A DNA stretch of 64,000 bases from Fictibacillus aquaticus (GTDB lineage Bacteria; Bacillota; Bacilli; Bacillales; Fictibacillaceae): the NCBI RefSeq assembly GCF_002245695.1, contig NZ_NOII01000001.1, positions 1,240,001 to 1,304,000 of the forward strand, written 5' to 3'. Position numbers and translations under genes: made by a program. Positions within the stretch are counted from its first letter, which is position 1. Each line of letters opens with the position of its first letter. The notes beneath the pieces are model-generated. The model did no database searches. It was not told the origin of the DNA and saw only the letters and a program-made list of their open reading frames with translations. Shown piece after piece: positions 42,682 through 50,711 of the stretch.

Positions 42682-42710
42682 ATTATAGTCACTTTTGGCG
42701 TTCGAGACAA
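42682..42710 (-). promoter_or_regulatory. Promoter of tRNA-Arg
   Basis: TTGTCT, 17 bp, TATAAT on the minus strand, ending 14 bp before the mature tRNA 5' end. Confidence 0.75.
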
Positions 42711-42717
42711 GGAAAAG

Positions 42718-43302
42718 TTACTGAGCAAGGTTTTGCTTTTGCCTTAGCCGAACGACCGCATCGGCTCCTGCCACGAGAAAATGAAAGCCCGCAAGAAATA
42801 CCCAGACAAGTACAAACAGCAAAGGATAATACACTATAGCTGGATAAACAACCGGATCTCCGATAAACATATAGTTTCCGCCTGTAAGCATGTTCACCCA
42901 AACCGCAACACAATCTCCAGCGAATATAAAGAGCGCTGCTTTCCAGATCGCGGAGCGGGAAAAGGAAAATCTCTTTTTCAAAATGATATAGACACCTGAA
43001 GTGATGAGCAGGGCATGATAATAAATAAAATACGCTGTGTGCCAGCCGCCAAGATCGAACGTACCTGTCGGAAAAGACAGAGCTAGCGCAGGTCCTATAA
43101 CAAGCGGATAAGCGATAATTTCCAGTACCTTTGTGTTATTTTTCAAGCATGCATAGAGAACCGCGATCTCCATCAGACTGCACAGATGAAATGGCAGATG
43201 CAGTGCCGCGTCGAAGGTTTTATTAAATATGATATACGGATAATACAGCAGCCAGCCTGAGCAAATGGCTGTGATCATTCCAATCCTGAAAAATTTGTTC
43301 AC
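42718..43302 (-). CDS. YwaF-type (TIGR02206) integral membrane protein
   Basis: 194 residues with about six hydrophobic spans. The LPFHLCSLMEIAVLYA segment (around residue 36) and the YYHALLITSGVYIIL segment match the TIGR02206/TMEM164-like membrane family of unknown function. GTG start at 43302 overlaps the stop codon of the upstream lipoprotein gene (GTGA), so translation is coupled. Confidence 0.82.
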   Translation of the reverse strand: MNKFFRIGMITAICSGWLLYYPYIIFNKTFDAALHLPFHLCSLMEIAVLYACLKNNTKVLEIIAYPLVIGPALALSFPTGTFDLGGWHTAYFIYYHALLITSGVYIILKKRFSFSRSAIWKAALFIFAGDCVAVWVNMLTGGNYMFIGDPVVYPAIVYYPLLFVLVWVFLAGFHFLVAGADAVVRLRQKQNLAQ

Positions 43303-43694
43303 TTCAAATTGTCTCCTTTTTCGTTCAAAAGCTTTTTCAGTTTCTCAGCATCCGCTTTACCGAGGGTGCCATAAGAACCTGGCTTATTTCTGTCCATCAT
43401 TTCCGCTTTTCCGCGATCGTTAAACCATATCAAATATTCTTCTAGCCTCTCTGGCTCATTCTTATCAAACTGGTAAAAGAAAGTGAGGCGTACGTCCTCT
43501 TTCCTCGCCATCTGTACTTTCGACGTTTCCCAAGTGACTTTATCAAACAGCGTTTCAATATCTGTTATCTTTTCACTGTTCATAATTGGCTTATCAAGCG
43601 TTTCCTCTATTATATCAATTCTTATTAATTTATCAGAATCACTGCATCCGCCAATCAGCAAAACGAGCAAAAAAACAAGAAGCAGCCTTGCCAT
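43299..43694 (-). CDS. Small lipoprotein, unknown function
   Basis: 131 residues from ATG 43694 (AGAGGTG upstream). Signal peptide MARLLLVFLLVLL with lipobox LIGGC, then a soluble domain with alternating charged strands (VRLTFFYQFDKNEPERLEEY, IWFNDRGKAEMMDR). The longer frame to 43805 would place the signal peptide internally and is rejected. Overlaps the next membrane-protein gene by 4 bp. No family recognised. Confidence 0.78.
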   Translation of the reverse strand: MARLLLVFLLVLLIGGCSDSDKLIRIDIIEETLDKPIMNSEKITDIETLFDKVTWETSKVQMARKEDVRLTFFYQFDKNEPERLEEYLIWFNDRGKAEMMDRNKPGSYGTLGKADAEKLKKLLNEKGDNLK

Positions 43695-43737
43695 CTTATC
43701 ACCTCTGCTTCTTAATTCTGTTTTTGCAAAAGAAAAA

Positions 43738-43761
43738 CCTTCAACTAAATTGAGTTGAAGG
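43738..43761 (-). terminator. Terminator of the mhq-type operon
   Basis: CCTTCAACT/AGTTGAAGG stem followed by TTTTTCTTTTGC on the minus strand. Confidence 0.8.
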
Positions 43762-43770
43762 CAAACATTA

Positions 43771-44382
43771 TTATTCAGGTCTTTTAATTGCAAAAGTTTC
43801 GCCAAGCTTCACATAATCATTCCCGGCAAGCCTGCCGACAGGCTTCAGTGCTTCGGCATCAATTCTGCCGTTATCATATAGTTCTTCTTTAATATGATAT
43901 TGTACAACTTGCCCTATGATCAAATCCGCTGCCGGATTATCGGCTGTCCCGCCCAATGGGATGATCTGTTCAAGCACGCACTCCATACGGATGCTTGCTT
44001 CTTTAATGCCGGGAACATGGATGGACGTGCTCTCCACAGTTGTGAGTCCCGCCAGCTCCACCTCGCTTTCATCAGGCGGAAGGCTTGCTGCGGTAACGTT
44101 CACCGCTTCTATATAGCTTTCATCCGGTATATGGACAACAAACTCTTTTTTATGAAAAATGTTACGAGCCGTATCCTTCATCTCGCCGTTTTTCCTGCCG
44201 ACAGAGATGGAGATGAGCGGCGGGTCCGCGGTGATCACGTTAAAATAGCTGAATGGAGCAGCGTTCAGCACGCCGGTTTCTGTCTCCGATGTCACAAAAG
44301 CGATCGGCCTCGGAATTACACTGCCTGTCAGGAACTTGTAATTCCCCTTCACATCGAGAGAATTCGGATCGACCGCCTTCAT
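43771..44382 (-). CDS. Flavin reductase-like FMN-binding protein
   Basis: 203 residues of the flavin reductase/DIM6 split-barrel family: SVIPRPIAFVTSETETGVLN and NAAPFSYFNVITADPPLISISV are the FMN-binding strands; NEGEMKDTARNI-like NGEMKDTARNI follows. Third gene of an operon with an alpha/beta hydrolase and a ring-cleaving dioxygenase, with which it shares a single base at 44382. Such proteins deliver or use reduced FMN; in this setting quinone or aromatic detoxification is likely. Confidence 0.88.
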   Translation of the reverse strand: MKAVDPNSLDVKGNYKFLTGSVIPRPIAFVTSETETGVLNAAPFSYFNVITADPPLISISVGRKNGEMKDTARNIFHKKEFVVHIPDESYIEAVNVTAASLPPDESEVELAGLTTVESTSIHVPGIKEASIRMECVLEQIIPLGGTADNPAADLIIGQVVQYHIKEELYDNGRIDAEALKPVGRLAGNDYVKLGETFAIKRPE

Positions 44383-44990
44383 TAAAGCAGCTCCTTTTTA
44401 AAGAAATCAGCAGCAGCCTCAACTTCTGCGCGCGTAAGCTGATGTCCCATCTGCTCCCATTTCACCTCAACCGAAGCACCAGCGCCTGTCAGCAGCTGAT
44501 CAAGTTCTTCCGTTTCATGTGCCGGACAGATCGGATCGTTCTTGCCCGCACCTATAAAGACAGGGACACCTGACAGGTCAGGCAGCTCGAGCCCGCGCCT
44601 TGGTACCATCGGATGGTGAAGAAGCGCTCCTTTAAGACTGCGGTGATGGTGGAACAGCAGCGAACCCGCAATGTTTGCACCATTCGAATAGCCGACTGCC
44701 ACAATATTGCCGCGGTCGAAACCGTATTTTTCAGATGCTTCCTGCAAAAAATCGTTCAGCTCATTCGTACGGAAGATTAAATCCTCTTCATCAAAAACAC
44801 CTTCAGACAATCGTCTAAAGAAACGCGGCATGCCGTTCTCGGAAACATTCCCGCGCACGCTCAGAATGGATGATTCAGGTGAAATCATATCAGCAAGCGG
44901 CAGCAAATCTTCTTCGTTCCCGCCTGTTCCGTGAAGCAGCAGCAGCACCGGCTTCGTCTCGTCTGTTCCTTTTCTAAAAATATGCTTCAT
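44382..44990 (-). CDS. mhqD: Alpha/beta hydrolase, MhqD-like carboxylesterase
   Basis: 202 residues of the phospholipase/carboxylesterase family: LLLHGTGGNEEDLLPLADMI oxyanion region, nucleophile elbow VGYSNGANIA, the Asp in GAGKNDPICP and a late His in MGHQLTRAE complete the triad. Similar to B. subtilis MhqD, induced by methylhydroquinone. The second ATG (44990) is used because GGAGG lies nine bases upstream; the first ATG touches that site. Sits directly behind the dioxygenase gene. Confidence 0.88.
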   Translation of the reverse strand: MKHIFRKGTDETKPVLLLLHGTGGNEEDLLPLADMISPESSILSVRGNVSENGMPRFFRRLSEGVFDEEDLIFRTNELNDFLQEASEKYGFDRGNIVAVGYSNGANIAGSLLFHHHRSLKGALLHHPMVPRRGLELPDLSGVPVFIGAGKNDPICPAHETEELDQLLTGAGASVEVKWEQMGHQLTRAEVEAAADFFKKELL

Positions 44991-44991
44991 C

Positions 44992-45933
44992 TTATTCATC
45001 CTCCTTTAGCACTCGCGCCTCTGCCGGCAGCAGATTATCCTCGATCTGTTTTCTGTGCGGTTCAAGCCATGGCGGGAGCAGCAAGCCTTTCCCCATTTCC
45101 TCGAAGCTTTCATCTCTCGTGAAGCCTGGCGGATCGGTCGCGATCTCAAACAGAATATTCCCTTCTTCTCGGAAATAAATCGCGTTAAAGTACTGGCGGT
45201 CGATGACATCAGTCACGCCATAGCCGCTCTTTGCGACATGAGTCTTCCATTGTTCATGATTTTCATAGTCACTGGCTCTCCATGCGATATGATGAACAGT
45301 TCCTGTCCCCATAGTCCCCGGAGCTTCAACGGTTGTGTTAACATCAATGACGTTGCCAAGATCAGCTGCAGAGCTGAAGCGGATATAGCCGCCTTCTTCC
45401 CCAATTCGGTCAAGACCCATCACATTTTCAAGAAGTGCAGCCGTTTTTTCTGGCTGAGCTGAAAGAAGCGTTGCGCCGCCAAAGCCTTTAATCGCATTTT
45501 CTGCCTCTACTCCGCCAAAGGACCATTCGCTGTTCTTGCCTTCTGTACGTGCCACGATTTCCAGCTTCAGTCCGTGCGGATCATTGAACTGAAGATAATC
45601 CTCTCCAAAACGTGCTGTTTTTTCAAACTGAACATTAAATTTGGATAGCCTGTTTTCCCAAAATTCCAGAGTACCCGCTGGAACGACAAAGCTTGTCACT
45701 CCTACCTGTCCCGAACCGATCCGACCCTTATGCGCTCCTGGCCACGGAAAGAACGTCATGATCGTACCAGGCTCGCCGCCTTCGTTTCCGAAATATAAAT
45801 GGTATGTTCCTGGATCATCAAAATTGACCGTTTTCTTGACAAGACGCTGCCCTAGCACCCCAGCATAAAAGTCCACATTTTCCTGAGGGTTTCCGACAAT
45901 CGCTGTGACATGATGTATTCCTGCTGTACGCAT
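44992..45933 (-). CDS. mhqO: Ring-cleaving dioxygenase, MhqO-like
   Basis: 313 residues with two vicinal-oxygen-chelate (glyoxalase-fold) halves. Metal ligands expected from the fold are His8 in GIHHVTA, His in TVHHIAWRA of the second half and the Glu in NILFEIATDPPGF. MhqO-type enzymes open hydroquinone or catechol-like rings. First gene of the three-gene operon, with a promoter whose -35 is buried in a palindrome. Confidence 0.92.
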   Translation of the reverse strand: MRTAGIHHVTAIVGNPQENVDFYAGVLGQRLVKKTVNFDDPGTYHLYFGNEGGEPGTIMTFFPWPGAHKGRIGSGQVGVTSFVVPAGTLEFWENRLSKFNVQFEKTARFGEDYLQFNDPHGLKLEIVARTEGKNSEWSFGGVEAENAIKGFGGATLLSAQPEKTAALLENVMGLDRIGEEGGYIRFSSAADLGNVIDVNTTVEAPGTMGTGTVHHIAWRASDYENHEQWKTHVAKSGYGVTDVIDRQYFNAIYFREEGNILFEIATDPPGFTRDESFEEMGKGLLLPPWLEPHRKQIEDNLLPAEARVLKEDE

Positions 45934-45978
45934 GATAATATCATCCTTTCAGAATAACTTGCTGTTGTTTGTACCTTC

Positions 45979-46007
45979 ATCATAATCATATCACTTACTT
46001 TTGTCAA
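45979..46007 (-). promoter_or_regulatory. Promoter of the mhq-type operon
   Basis: TTGACA, 17 bp, TATGAT on the minus strand. The -10 hexamer is duplicated in tandem (TATGATTATGAT). Confidence 0.7.
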
Positions 46008-46011
46008 GTAA
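45995..46011. promoter_or_regulatory. Operator-like inverted repeat over the -35 box
   Basis: TTACTT-TTGTC-AAGTAA, perfect 6-bp arms covering the -35 hexamer. It is unlike the known MhqR box and closer in style to sites of DUF24/HxlR-type redox repressors. Confidence 0.6.
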
Positions 46012-46101
46012 CTATATATAATTTTAAAACAGTTCGATGTCCACTCTGTATATTTCCTTTAGTTTAAGCAAATTAACCGCCTTGCTGCTGCCCATTGGTC
46101 T

Positions 46102-46168
46102 GGGGTACGGTACCATTGCCATCAAAGCCTGCATTATACTGCATTTATTCGAGATGGTACCGTACCCC
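46102..46168. repeat. REPIN-like inverted repeat, copy 8
   Basis: Arms GGGGTACGGTACCAT and ATGGTACCGTACCCC, 67 bp, between the dioxygenase promoter and the second aldo/keto reductase. Confidence 0.9.
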
Positions 46169-46185
46169 ATACCCCCCAAAAAAAT

Positions 46186-46218
46186 AAAGCTCCCTTTCCG
46201 CTGGGGGAAGGGAGCTTT
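46186..46218 (-). terminator. Terminator of the second aldo/keto reductase
   Basis: AAAGCTCCCTTTCC/GGAAGGGAGCTTT (one bulge) followed by ATTTTTTTGG on the minus strand. Confidence 0.88.
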
Positions 46219-46234
46219 CTAAATGGAAGCTTGT

Positions 46235-47065
46235 TTAGAAGTCAAAGTTATCTGGATCTGGACCAACACGGCGGTCTTCGTTCAGGCCGTCGATCTTTTC
46301 CATGTCTTCTGCTGAAAGTTCGAAATCAAAAATGTCAGCATTCTCAATAATGCGGTGTTCTTTAATCGATTTTGGAATGGTGATGACTTCGGTTTGAAGA
46401 TCCCAACGCAGGATAACCTGTGCAACAGACTTTCCGTATTTTTCACCGATTTCTTTTAATACTGGATTATCCAAAAGCTCCCCTTGCATGAGCGGGCTCC
46501 ATGCTTCTAGCTGAATTTCATTACTGCGGCAGAATTCGCGAAGCTCTTTTTGTGCAAGGCGAGGGTGGTATTCGACTTGGTTTACCATCGGTTTTACTTC
46601 GCAGTCAGCGAGGATGTCTTCAAGGTGGTGAACATGGAAGTTAGAGACTCCGATCGCACGAACACGTCCGTCGCGGTAAAGCTTTTCAAGCGCGCGCCAA
46701 GTTTCTTTGTATTTCCCTTTTACTGGCCAGTGCACAAGATAAAGGTCAAGATACTCTAAACCAAGCTTCTTCAGACTTTCATCAAAAGCGGCAAGAGTTG
46801 TCTCGTAGCCTTGATCTGCATTCCACACTTTAGTCGTGATAAATAGTTCGTCACGAGATACGCCTGATTCGCGGATAGCTTGTCCTACACCTTCTTCATT
46901 CTTATAGATCGCGGCTGTATCAATTGATTTATAGCCGTTCTTAATAGCCGCCTTAACAGAAGAAATGGTGTCGTTTCCTTCTTCTACTTTAAAAACGCCA
47001 AGGCCAAACCACGGCATTTTTACTCCATTATTCAGTGTCACTGTATCTTGTAAATTTGCTGCCAT
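46235..47065 (-). CDS. yvgN: Aldo/keto reductase, YvgN-like (paralogue 2)
   Basis: 276 residues; NADPH-dependent glyoxal/methylglyoxal reductase family. Catalytic tetrad Asp49, Tyr54 (DTAAIYKNE), Lys79 (TTKVWN) and His112 (LVHWP). Very similar to the protein at 9839-10672, sharing long stretches such as VKMPW, DQGYE and the ending PDNFDF, so the two are probably paralogues of one detoxification function. GGAGGC precedes the ATG. Its neighbour is the quinone detoxification operon. Confidence 0.92.
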   Translation of the reverse strand: MAANLQDTVTLNNGVKMPWFGLGVFKVEEGNDTISSVKAAIKNGYKSIDTAAIYKNEEGVGQAIRESGVSRDELFITTKVWNADQGYETTLAAFDESLKKLGLEYLDLYLVHWPVKGKYKETWRALEKLYRDGRVRAIGVSNFHVHHLEDILADCEVKPMVNQVEYHPRLAQKELREFCRSNEIQLEAWSPLMQGELLDNPVLKEIGEKYGKSVAQVILRWDLQTEVITIPKSIKEHRIIENADIFDFELSAEDMEKIDGLNEDRRVGPDPDNFDF

Positions 47066-47227
47066 ACGAAAATGCCTCCTTTATGTAATGTCAAAATCAT
47101 TTTGTCACAATTTCACATACAAAGGAAACATTTCGACTTTTGAAGGGATTTCCAATTCACTATTGAATGTTATATATACAGAATGATTGATGGAGACTTC
47201 TATTAATGAAAAAGTAGGTGTTTTTCC

Positions 47228-47422
47228 ATGAAGAATAATGTGATTGATTTAATACGAAGACTAGATGAAAAGCAGGCGCCTGAAAAAGACCTTACCTTGA
47301 TCAGGGAAATTCTCGAACTGTTAAACGAATTCCGCAACAACTATCCTGCTGTTACAAAGAAAGCAATCCTGCTCCGCATCGACCAGCTAACAGATGAATT
47401 AATCATCGAAAAAAAGAATTAG
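47228..47422 (+). CDS. Small hypothetical protein, 64 aa
   Basis: Not recognised. Predicted all-helical and charged (MKNNVIDLIRRLDEKQ, then LIREILELLNEFRNNY), without a signal or membrane span. The ribosome binding site AGGTG is modest. It is convergent with, and overlaps by 4 bp, the Spo0E-like gene. The length and helical content suggest a two-helix protein, but nothing more can be said. Confidence 0.6.
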   Translation: MKNNVIDLIRRLDEKQAPEKDLTLIREILELLNEFRNNYPAVTKKAILLRIDQLTDELIIEKKN

Positions 47423-47589
47423 CAGCAATACCTCTTCTGATAAACATTCAGCAGCTGGTCTAGTTCCTGACTGCACTTTACAGTATCCTTATTCGTGAAT
47501 CCTCTTAATGCGGCCAGTTTCAGCAATTCGTCCTTTTTCAATCCGATATCCTTTTGTAAGGTGCTTTTAGTAGCTTCCAATGTCGCCAT
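47419..47589 (-). CDS. Spo0E-like sporulation regulator (aspartyl-phosphate phosphatase)
   Basis: 56-residue two-helix protein with the signature SQELDQLLNVYQK near the C-terminus, the site by which Spo0E, YisI and YnzD remove phosphate from Spo0A~P. The first helix (LQKDIGLKKDELLKLAAL) pairs with it. ATG 47589 is used because AGGAG lies ten bases upstream; a longer frame to 47613 contains that site. It probably delays sporulation. Confidence 0.82.
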   Translation of the reverse strand: MATLEATKSTLQKDIGLKKDELLKLAALRGFTNKDTVKCSQELDQLLNVYQKRYCC

Positions 47590-47774
47590 CGGCCCTGCAC
47601 TCCTTTTCTTCATTTTTGTTCTTTTTCCTGCGTCTTACCTCATTATGTATAATTTTTTTGACGAAGAAAATAGATTCAGCAAAAGAAGTGATAAAGTTAC
47701 ACATACATACAAAATCTGTTTCTTTTTTATTGAAAAAACGACATAATCAGAAGTGACGCGAAAGGAAGATGAAG

Positions 47775-48014
47775 ATGTTGATGAAATGGTCGAAAGAGCA
47801 AAAAGCTGATGCGGTAAGGAACATACAGTCCTTTTTCTGGGATGAACGAGGCGAAGAAATCGGGATGCTGGCAGCTGAAAACCTTCTTCAATTTATGATC
47901 GATACATTAGGTCCTCATATGTACAACCAAGGAATTGAAGATGCGAAGAAGATGACCGAAGATAAGCTGATGAACCTTGAGGAAGATTTGGAGTCTTTAA
48001 AAAGAAAATCCTGA
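47775..48014 (+). CDS. DUF2164 family protein
   Basis: 79 residues: WSKEQKADAVRNIQSFFWDE followed by RGEEIGMLAAENLLQFMIDT and LGPHMYNQGIEDAKK fits DUF2164, small helical cytoplasmic proteins of unknown function common in Bacillus and Proteobacteria. AAAGGA lies eight bases before ATG 47775; neighbouring ATGs at 47769 and 47781 are less well placed. Monocistronic with a terminator behind it. Confidence 0.82.
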   Translation: MLMKWSKEQKADAVRNIQSFFWDERGEEIGMLAAENLLQFMIDTLGPHMYNQGIEDAKKMTEDKLMNLEEDLESLKRKS

Positions 48015-48024
48015 AATCATGTAA

Positions 48025-48058
48025 AAACCGGAACGGCTTCAGTGAGCTGTTCCGGTTT
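48025..48058. terminator. Bidirectional terminator
   Basis: AAACCGGAAC/GTTCCGGTTT stem followed by CTTTTTTAC, between the convergent DUF2164 and 48064 genes. Confidence 0.85.
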
Positions 48059-48063
48059 CTTTT

Positions 48064-48339
48064 TTACTGTTTTCTTTCATTGTAATAATTTACAGAGTAC
48101 TGAGATCCTTCGTCTACCATCTTGTTGTCATCTGTATCATAAGGGTCCGGTACACCGCCCTTCTCGACAGGAAGTGCTTTACTTCGTTCGATGTTTGAAG
48201 GCATAAATTTTCGTTTCGCATCTTTCATCATTGACTTTGTTTTAATCCGGTTAGGTTTGGAAGACAGCCACACGGCAAGCGACGCACCCAGCCCGACCAA
48301 CATCCAGTTATAGCGGTTTCCACGGTAAGTAGTATTCAT
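48064..48339 (-). CDS. Small membrane-associated hypothetical protein, 91 aa
   Basis: One short hydrophobic segment near the N-terminus (WMLVGLGASLAVWLSS, 12-27), then a basic stretch (KPNRIKTKSMMKDAKRKF) and an acidic, Tyr-rich tail (PDPYDTDDNKMVDEG). The architecture recalls small spore- or membrane-associated proteins of Bacillus, but I do not recognise a named family. GGAGGGG precedes ATG 48339. Confidence 0.65.
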   Translation of the reverse strand: MNTTYRGNRYNWMLVGLGASLAVWLSSKPNRIKTKSMMKDAKRKFMPSNIERSKALPVEKGGVPDPYDTDDNKMVDEGSQYSVNYYNERKQ

Positions 48340-48485
48340 GTGTAACCCCTCCTTTTAACTTAACGTACCCCTTTTGCATCTTTTTCAAAACCTTTCCTAT
48401 TTAACAATCTCATTTCAATTTCTTGACCATTATGCCTATTTCGCTCATAACCGGGCATCCGCCTATACCCGATTTCCAAGTATTC

Positions 48486-48494
48486 CATATGATA
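48486..48494 (+). promoter_or_regulatory. Possible sigma-K -10 element
   Basis: CATATGATA fits the mother-cell -10 consensus CATANNNTA, about 40 bp before the YjcZ-type start codon, with an AC-containing -35 area at an acceptable distance. Weak evidence. Confidence 0.3.
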
Positions 48495-48533
48495 TATGGA
48501 AGTCAAGCAACCAATCGTAAGGAGGAATTTAGA

Positions 48534-48710
48534 ATGTATGCAAATGCACCTTTAGCAAACGCTTCATTAGCAAACGCACCAATGTACGGCGGTTACGGAT
48601 ATTGTGGAGGTGGAGGATGGGGCCGATGCGGTTTTGCCATCATCGTCGTTCTATTCATCCTTCTCATTATCGTAGGTACTGCTTACACGCATCATAATAA
48701 GTGCGACTAA
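48534..48710 (+). CDS. YjcZ-type sporulation protein, 58 aa
   Basis: [20 protein letters not shown], then a Gly/Tyr/Cys segment ([14 protein letters not shown]), a hydrophobic span ([17 protein letters not shown]) and THHNKCD. The Gly/Tyr head with [15 protein letters not shown] core is the YjcZ family; the N-terminal LANA repeats are an extension. AAGGAGG sits eight bases before the ATG. A longer frame to 48423 has no site. Related to the peptide at 17283. Expected expression is late sporulation. Confidence 0.85.
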   Translation: MYANAPLANASLANAPMYGGYGYCGGGGWGRCGFAIIVVLFILLIIVGTAYTHHNKCD

Positions 48711-48733
48711 TGCAGAGTGATTAACTCCAGCAC

Positions 48734-48759
48734 AAAAAAACGCCAGCTGGCGTTTTTTT
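48734..48759 (+). terminator. Terminator
   Basis: AAAAAAACGCCAG/CTGGCGTTTTTTT, perfect palindrome with a seven-T tail. Confidence 0.9.
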
Positions 48760-48868
48760 GTTTTATCTGACCATACTCGAAAACTTTAGTAATAAAAGAT
48801 TTGACATTTTCTCAGGAAAGGCTCTGCACATGAACCTTTGCCATATGATAAGGAAGGAGGTGCATGCG

Positions 48869-49813
48869 GTGAAAAATATCCTATTATTCGGTGATCCAGG
48901 AATAGACGATACACTTGCTATCATTTATGCTCTGCTGCATCCCGAGATTAATTTGATCGGAATTGTATGCGGTTATGGCAATGTAAGCCGCAAGCAGACG
49001 ATTCAGAACACCTTTTACCTGCTCAGTCTTGCTGAAAGGCTTGATATCCCTATAATTGGCGGAGCCACACGGTCTCTGACTGGAGACGTTGATGACTATT
49101 ACCCTGAAATTCACGGGCCTGACGGACTTGGCCCTATCCACCCGCCTGAAGGCCTCCCCAGCACACTGAACAATTTCAGTACCATTTATGAAGTGATCAG
49201 CCGCTATCATGACGTGACAATTGTCGATGTTGGCCGGCAGACTTCACTCGCGGCAGCCTACATTCTTGACAGCACGATAATGAACAGTGTGAAAGAAGTA
49301 TTTATGATGGGTGGAGCTTTCCTTGTTCCCGGGAATGTCACACCAACTGCCGAAGCCAATTTCCATGGTGATCCTGTTGCTGTAAACGCTGTGTTGGCTA
49401 ATGCACCCCATGTCACGATCACACCTCTGAACGTAACCAACTTTGCAATTATCGCTCCGCAAGACATCCGGTACATTACCGAGCATTCATCCTTCGCTTT
49501 TACTCACCTGCTGGAGCCTATTCATAATTATTATTTCAAAGCTTATCAGAAGTTGGTTCCCGGCATAAAAGGAACTCCTATGCACGATGTTTTTACATTA
49601 TGGGCACTGATGAATCCAGACAAAGTACGATCAGTTCGCCGGAAAGTTTTTGTGGAAACGAACTTAAGCGACAAAGGCTTAAGCATCGCAGACTTCAGAC
49701 CTCTTTCCAGCCATGAGCAAACCGGTAAACAGCAAAATATCATCCTGCAATTTGATTACAGTGCTTTTGTAGCTGATTTTATCCGCGTGATGAGCGGCGC
49801 TTCCTCTATTTGA
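48869..49813 (+). CDS. Nucleoside hydrolase (IunH family)
   Basis: Splits ribonucleosides into base and ribose; 314 residues from GTG 48869, eight bases after AAGGAGG. The N-terminal Ca-binding motif reads FGDPGIDDTLAI instead of DTDPGxDD: the first Asp is Gly-Asp shifted, but the later DD pair is kept. ATRSLTGD, GPDGLG and MGGAFLVPGNVTPTAEANFH with the Asn/Glu of AEANFHGDP match the family, and the late MHDVFTLWALM supplies the remaining metal Asp and His. A frame extension to 48758 overlaps a terminator. Confidence 0.9.
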   Translation: MKNILLFGDPGIDDTLAIIYALLHPEINLIGIVCGYGNVSRKQTIQNTFYLLSLAERLDIPIIGGATRSLTGDVDDYYPEIHGPDGLGPIHPPEGLPSTLNNFSTIYEVISRYHDVTIVDVGRQTSLAAAYILDSTIMNSVKEVFMMGGAFLVPGNVTPTAEANFHGDPVAVNAVLANAPHVTITPLNVTNFAIIAPQDIRYITEHSSFAFTHLLEPIHNYYFKAYQKLVPGIKGTPMHDVFTLWALMNPDKVRSVRRKVFVETNLSDKGLSIADFRPLSSHEQTGKQQNIILQFDYSAFVADFIRVMSGASSI

Positions 49814-49823
49814 AGCGCCGCTC
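49792..49823. terminator. Hairpin overlapping the nucleoside hydrolase stop codon
   Basis: GAGCGGCGCTTC/GAAGCGCCGCTC, perfect 12-bp arms; the stop codon lies in it. No long T-run. The convergent HPr-like gene ends 2 bp further on. Confidence 0.65.
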
Positions 49824-49824
49824 C

Positions 49825-50073
49825 TTACATAGCCGTAGTACAGACAGCCCGCATTTTTTCAATCGCTTCTCTGCTGTCTTTCCCGTTTGCATGAAGACAG
49901 CACAACCCTTCTGCCCCGGTTAACAGACTCATGCTAAGAAAGCTTTTAGCGTTCAGCCGGATATCGTTATACTCAATAAAAATCTGGCATTGTTCGAACT
50001 CATTCGCCTTATATACCATATTTTGAATTCTTCTGGATTCCATTTTTCCCGGCAGCAAAAAATACGTTTTCAT
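49825..50073 (-). CDS. HPr-like protein lacking the phospho-histidine
   Basis: 82 residues with the HPr/Crh fold. MVYKANEFEQCQIFIEY matches helix 1-strand 2, LNAKSFLSMSLLTGAEG matches the Ser46 helix (KS at the same place), and LHANGKDSREAIEKM the last helix. The region equivalent to His15 (HPr GLHARP) reads KMESRRI, so the PTS phospho-His is absent while Ser46 and Arg17 remain, as in Crh. That suggests a regulator acting with HPr kinase and CcpA rather than a phosphocarrier. ATG 50073 follows GAGG. Confidence 0.72.
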   Translation of the reverse strand: MKTYFLLPGKMESRRIQNMVYKANEFEQCQIFIEYNDIRLNAKSFLSMSLLTGAEGLCCLHANGKDSREAIEKMRAVCTTAM

Positions 50074-50224
50074 ATTCGCTTCATCCTCTTCACTGACCGC
50101 TCGGCAACAGTTTTGTCCGGCCAATCATTTATAAAAACCATTGTATGTTCGCATTCCAAAAATATGGTATGAATATTCTCCTGTTCTGCCACATTACTAA
50201 TAGAGAATTTAAGGAGGAATGATT

Positions 50225-50455
50225 GTGCCTTTTTATGCTGCATGTGATTATGATGAGCCGGACCGCGAATCGTACCGCGGCATCGTGCTGATTAACACCG
50301 AAACTAACGAGATCGAACAACGTTTTTTCAGTGGAAACTTTATAGAAGATTATCAAACTTACCAAAAATGGCTTTACGAAAATGAGCCTTATTATTATGA
50401 AGGGGAAAGCATCGTGAATTTTCTCGATGACATGAATGATTCTCAGCTTATGTAA
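50225..50455 (+). CDS. Small acidic hypothetical protein, 76 aa
   Basis: Starts at GTG 50225 after AAGGAGG; an ATG six bases earlier sits on the ribosome binding site. Acidic and Tyr-rich (FYAACDYDEPDRESYRGIVL, IVNFLDDMNDSQLM), one domain, no membrane span. Not recognised. Divergent from the HPr-like gene. Confidence 0.65.
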   Translation: MPFYAACDYDEPDRESYRGIVLINTETNEIEQRFFSGNFIEDYQTYQKWLYENEPYYYEGESIVNFLDDMNDSQLM

Positions 50456-50493
50456 AAAAAGGCGAGGGCACTGAAAAAATTTAACTCACAAGT

Positions 50494-50626
50494 TTGGAGC
50501 GGTAATTTCCGCTCCAGGGTGCTGAGCTTTCCGCGGGGCGTGCGGTGAGCCCCTTTGCCGCTACGCGACCTAAAGGGTCTCACCTTCCCGCTCGTCCCGC
50601 TGGAGTCTCGCACCCTTCCGCTCCAA
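50494..50626 (+). repeat. Dispersed repeat family 2, copy B
   Basis: Shares GCTTTCCGCGGGGCGTGCGG, GCCCCTTTGCCGCTACGCG and CTCGTCCCGCTGGAGTC with copies A and C, but its ends differ: terminal inverted repeats TTGGAGCGG/CCGCTCCAA. An inner stem GTGAGCCCCTTT/AAAGGGTCTCAC (two mismatches) is kept. Confidence 0.82.
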
Positions 50627-50711
50627 TCACAACAAATTTTGCTTACAAATGATTAGAAAAAAGGTAAGACCAACTCGCATTGCCGAGGCGGTTTTACCCA
50701 TTCTTCATAAG

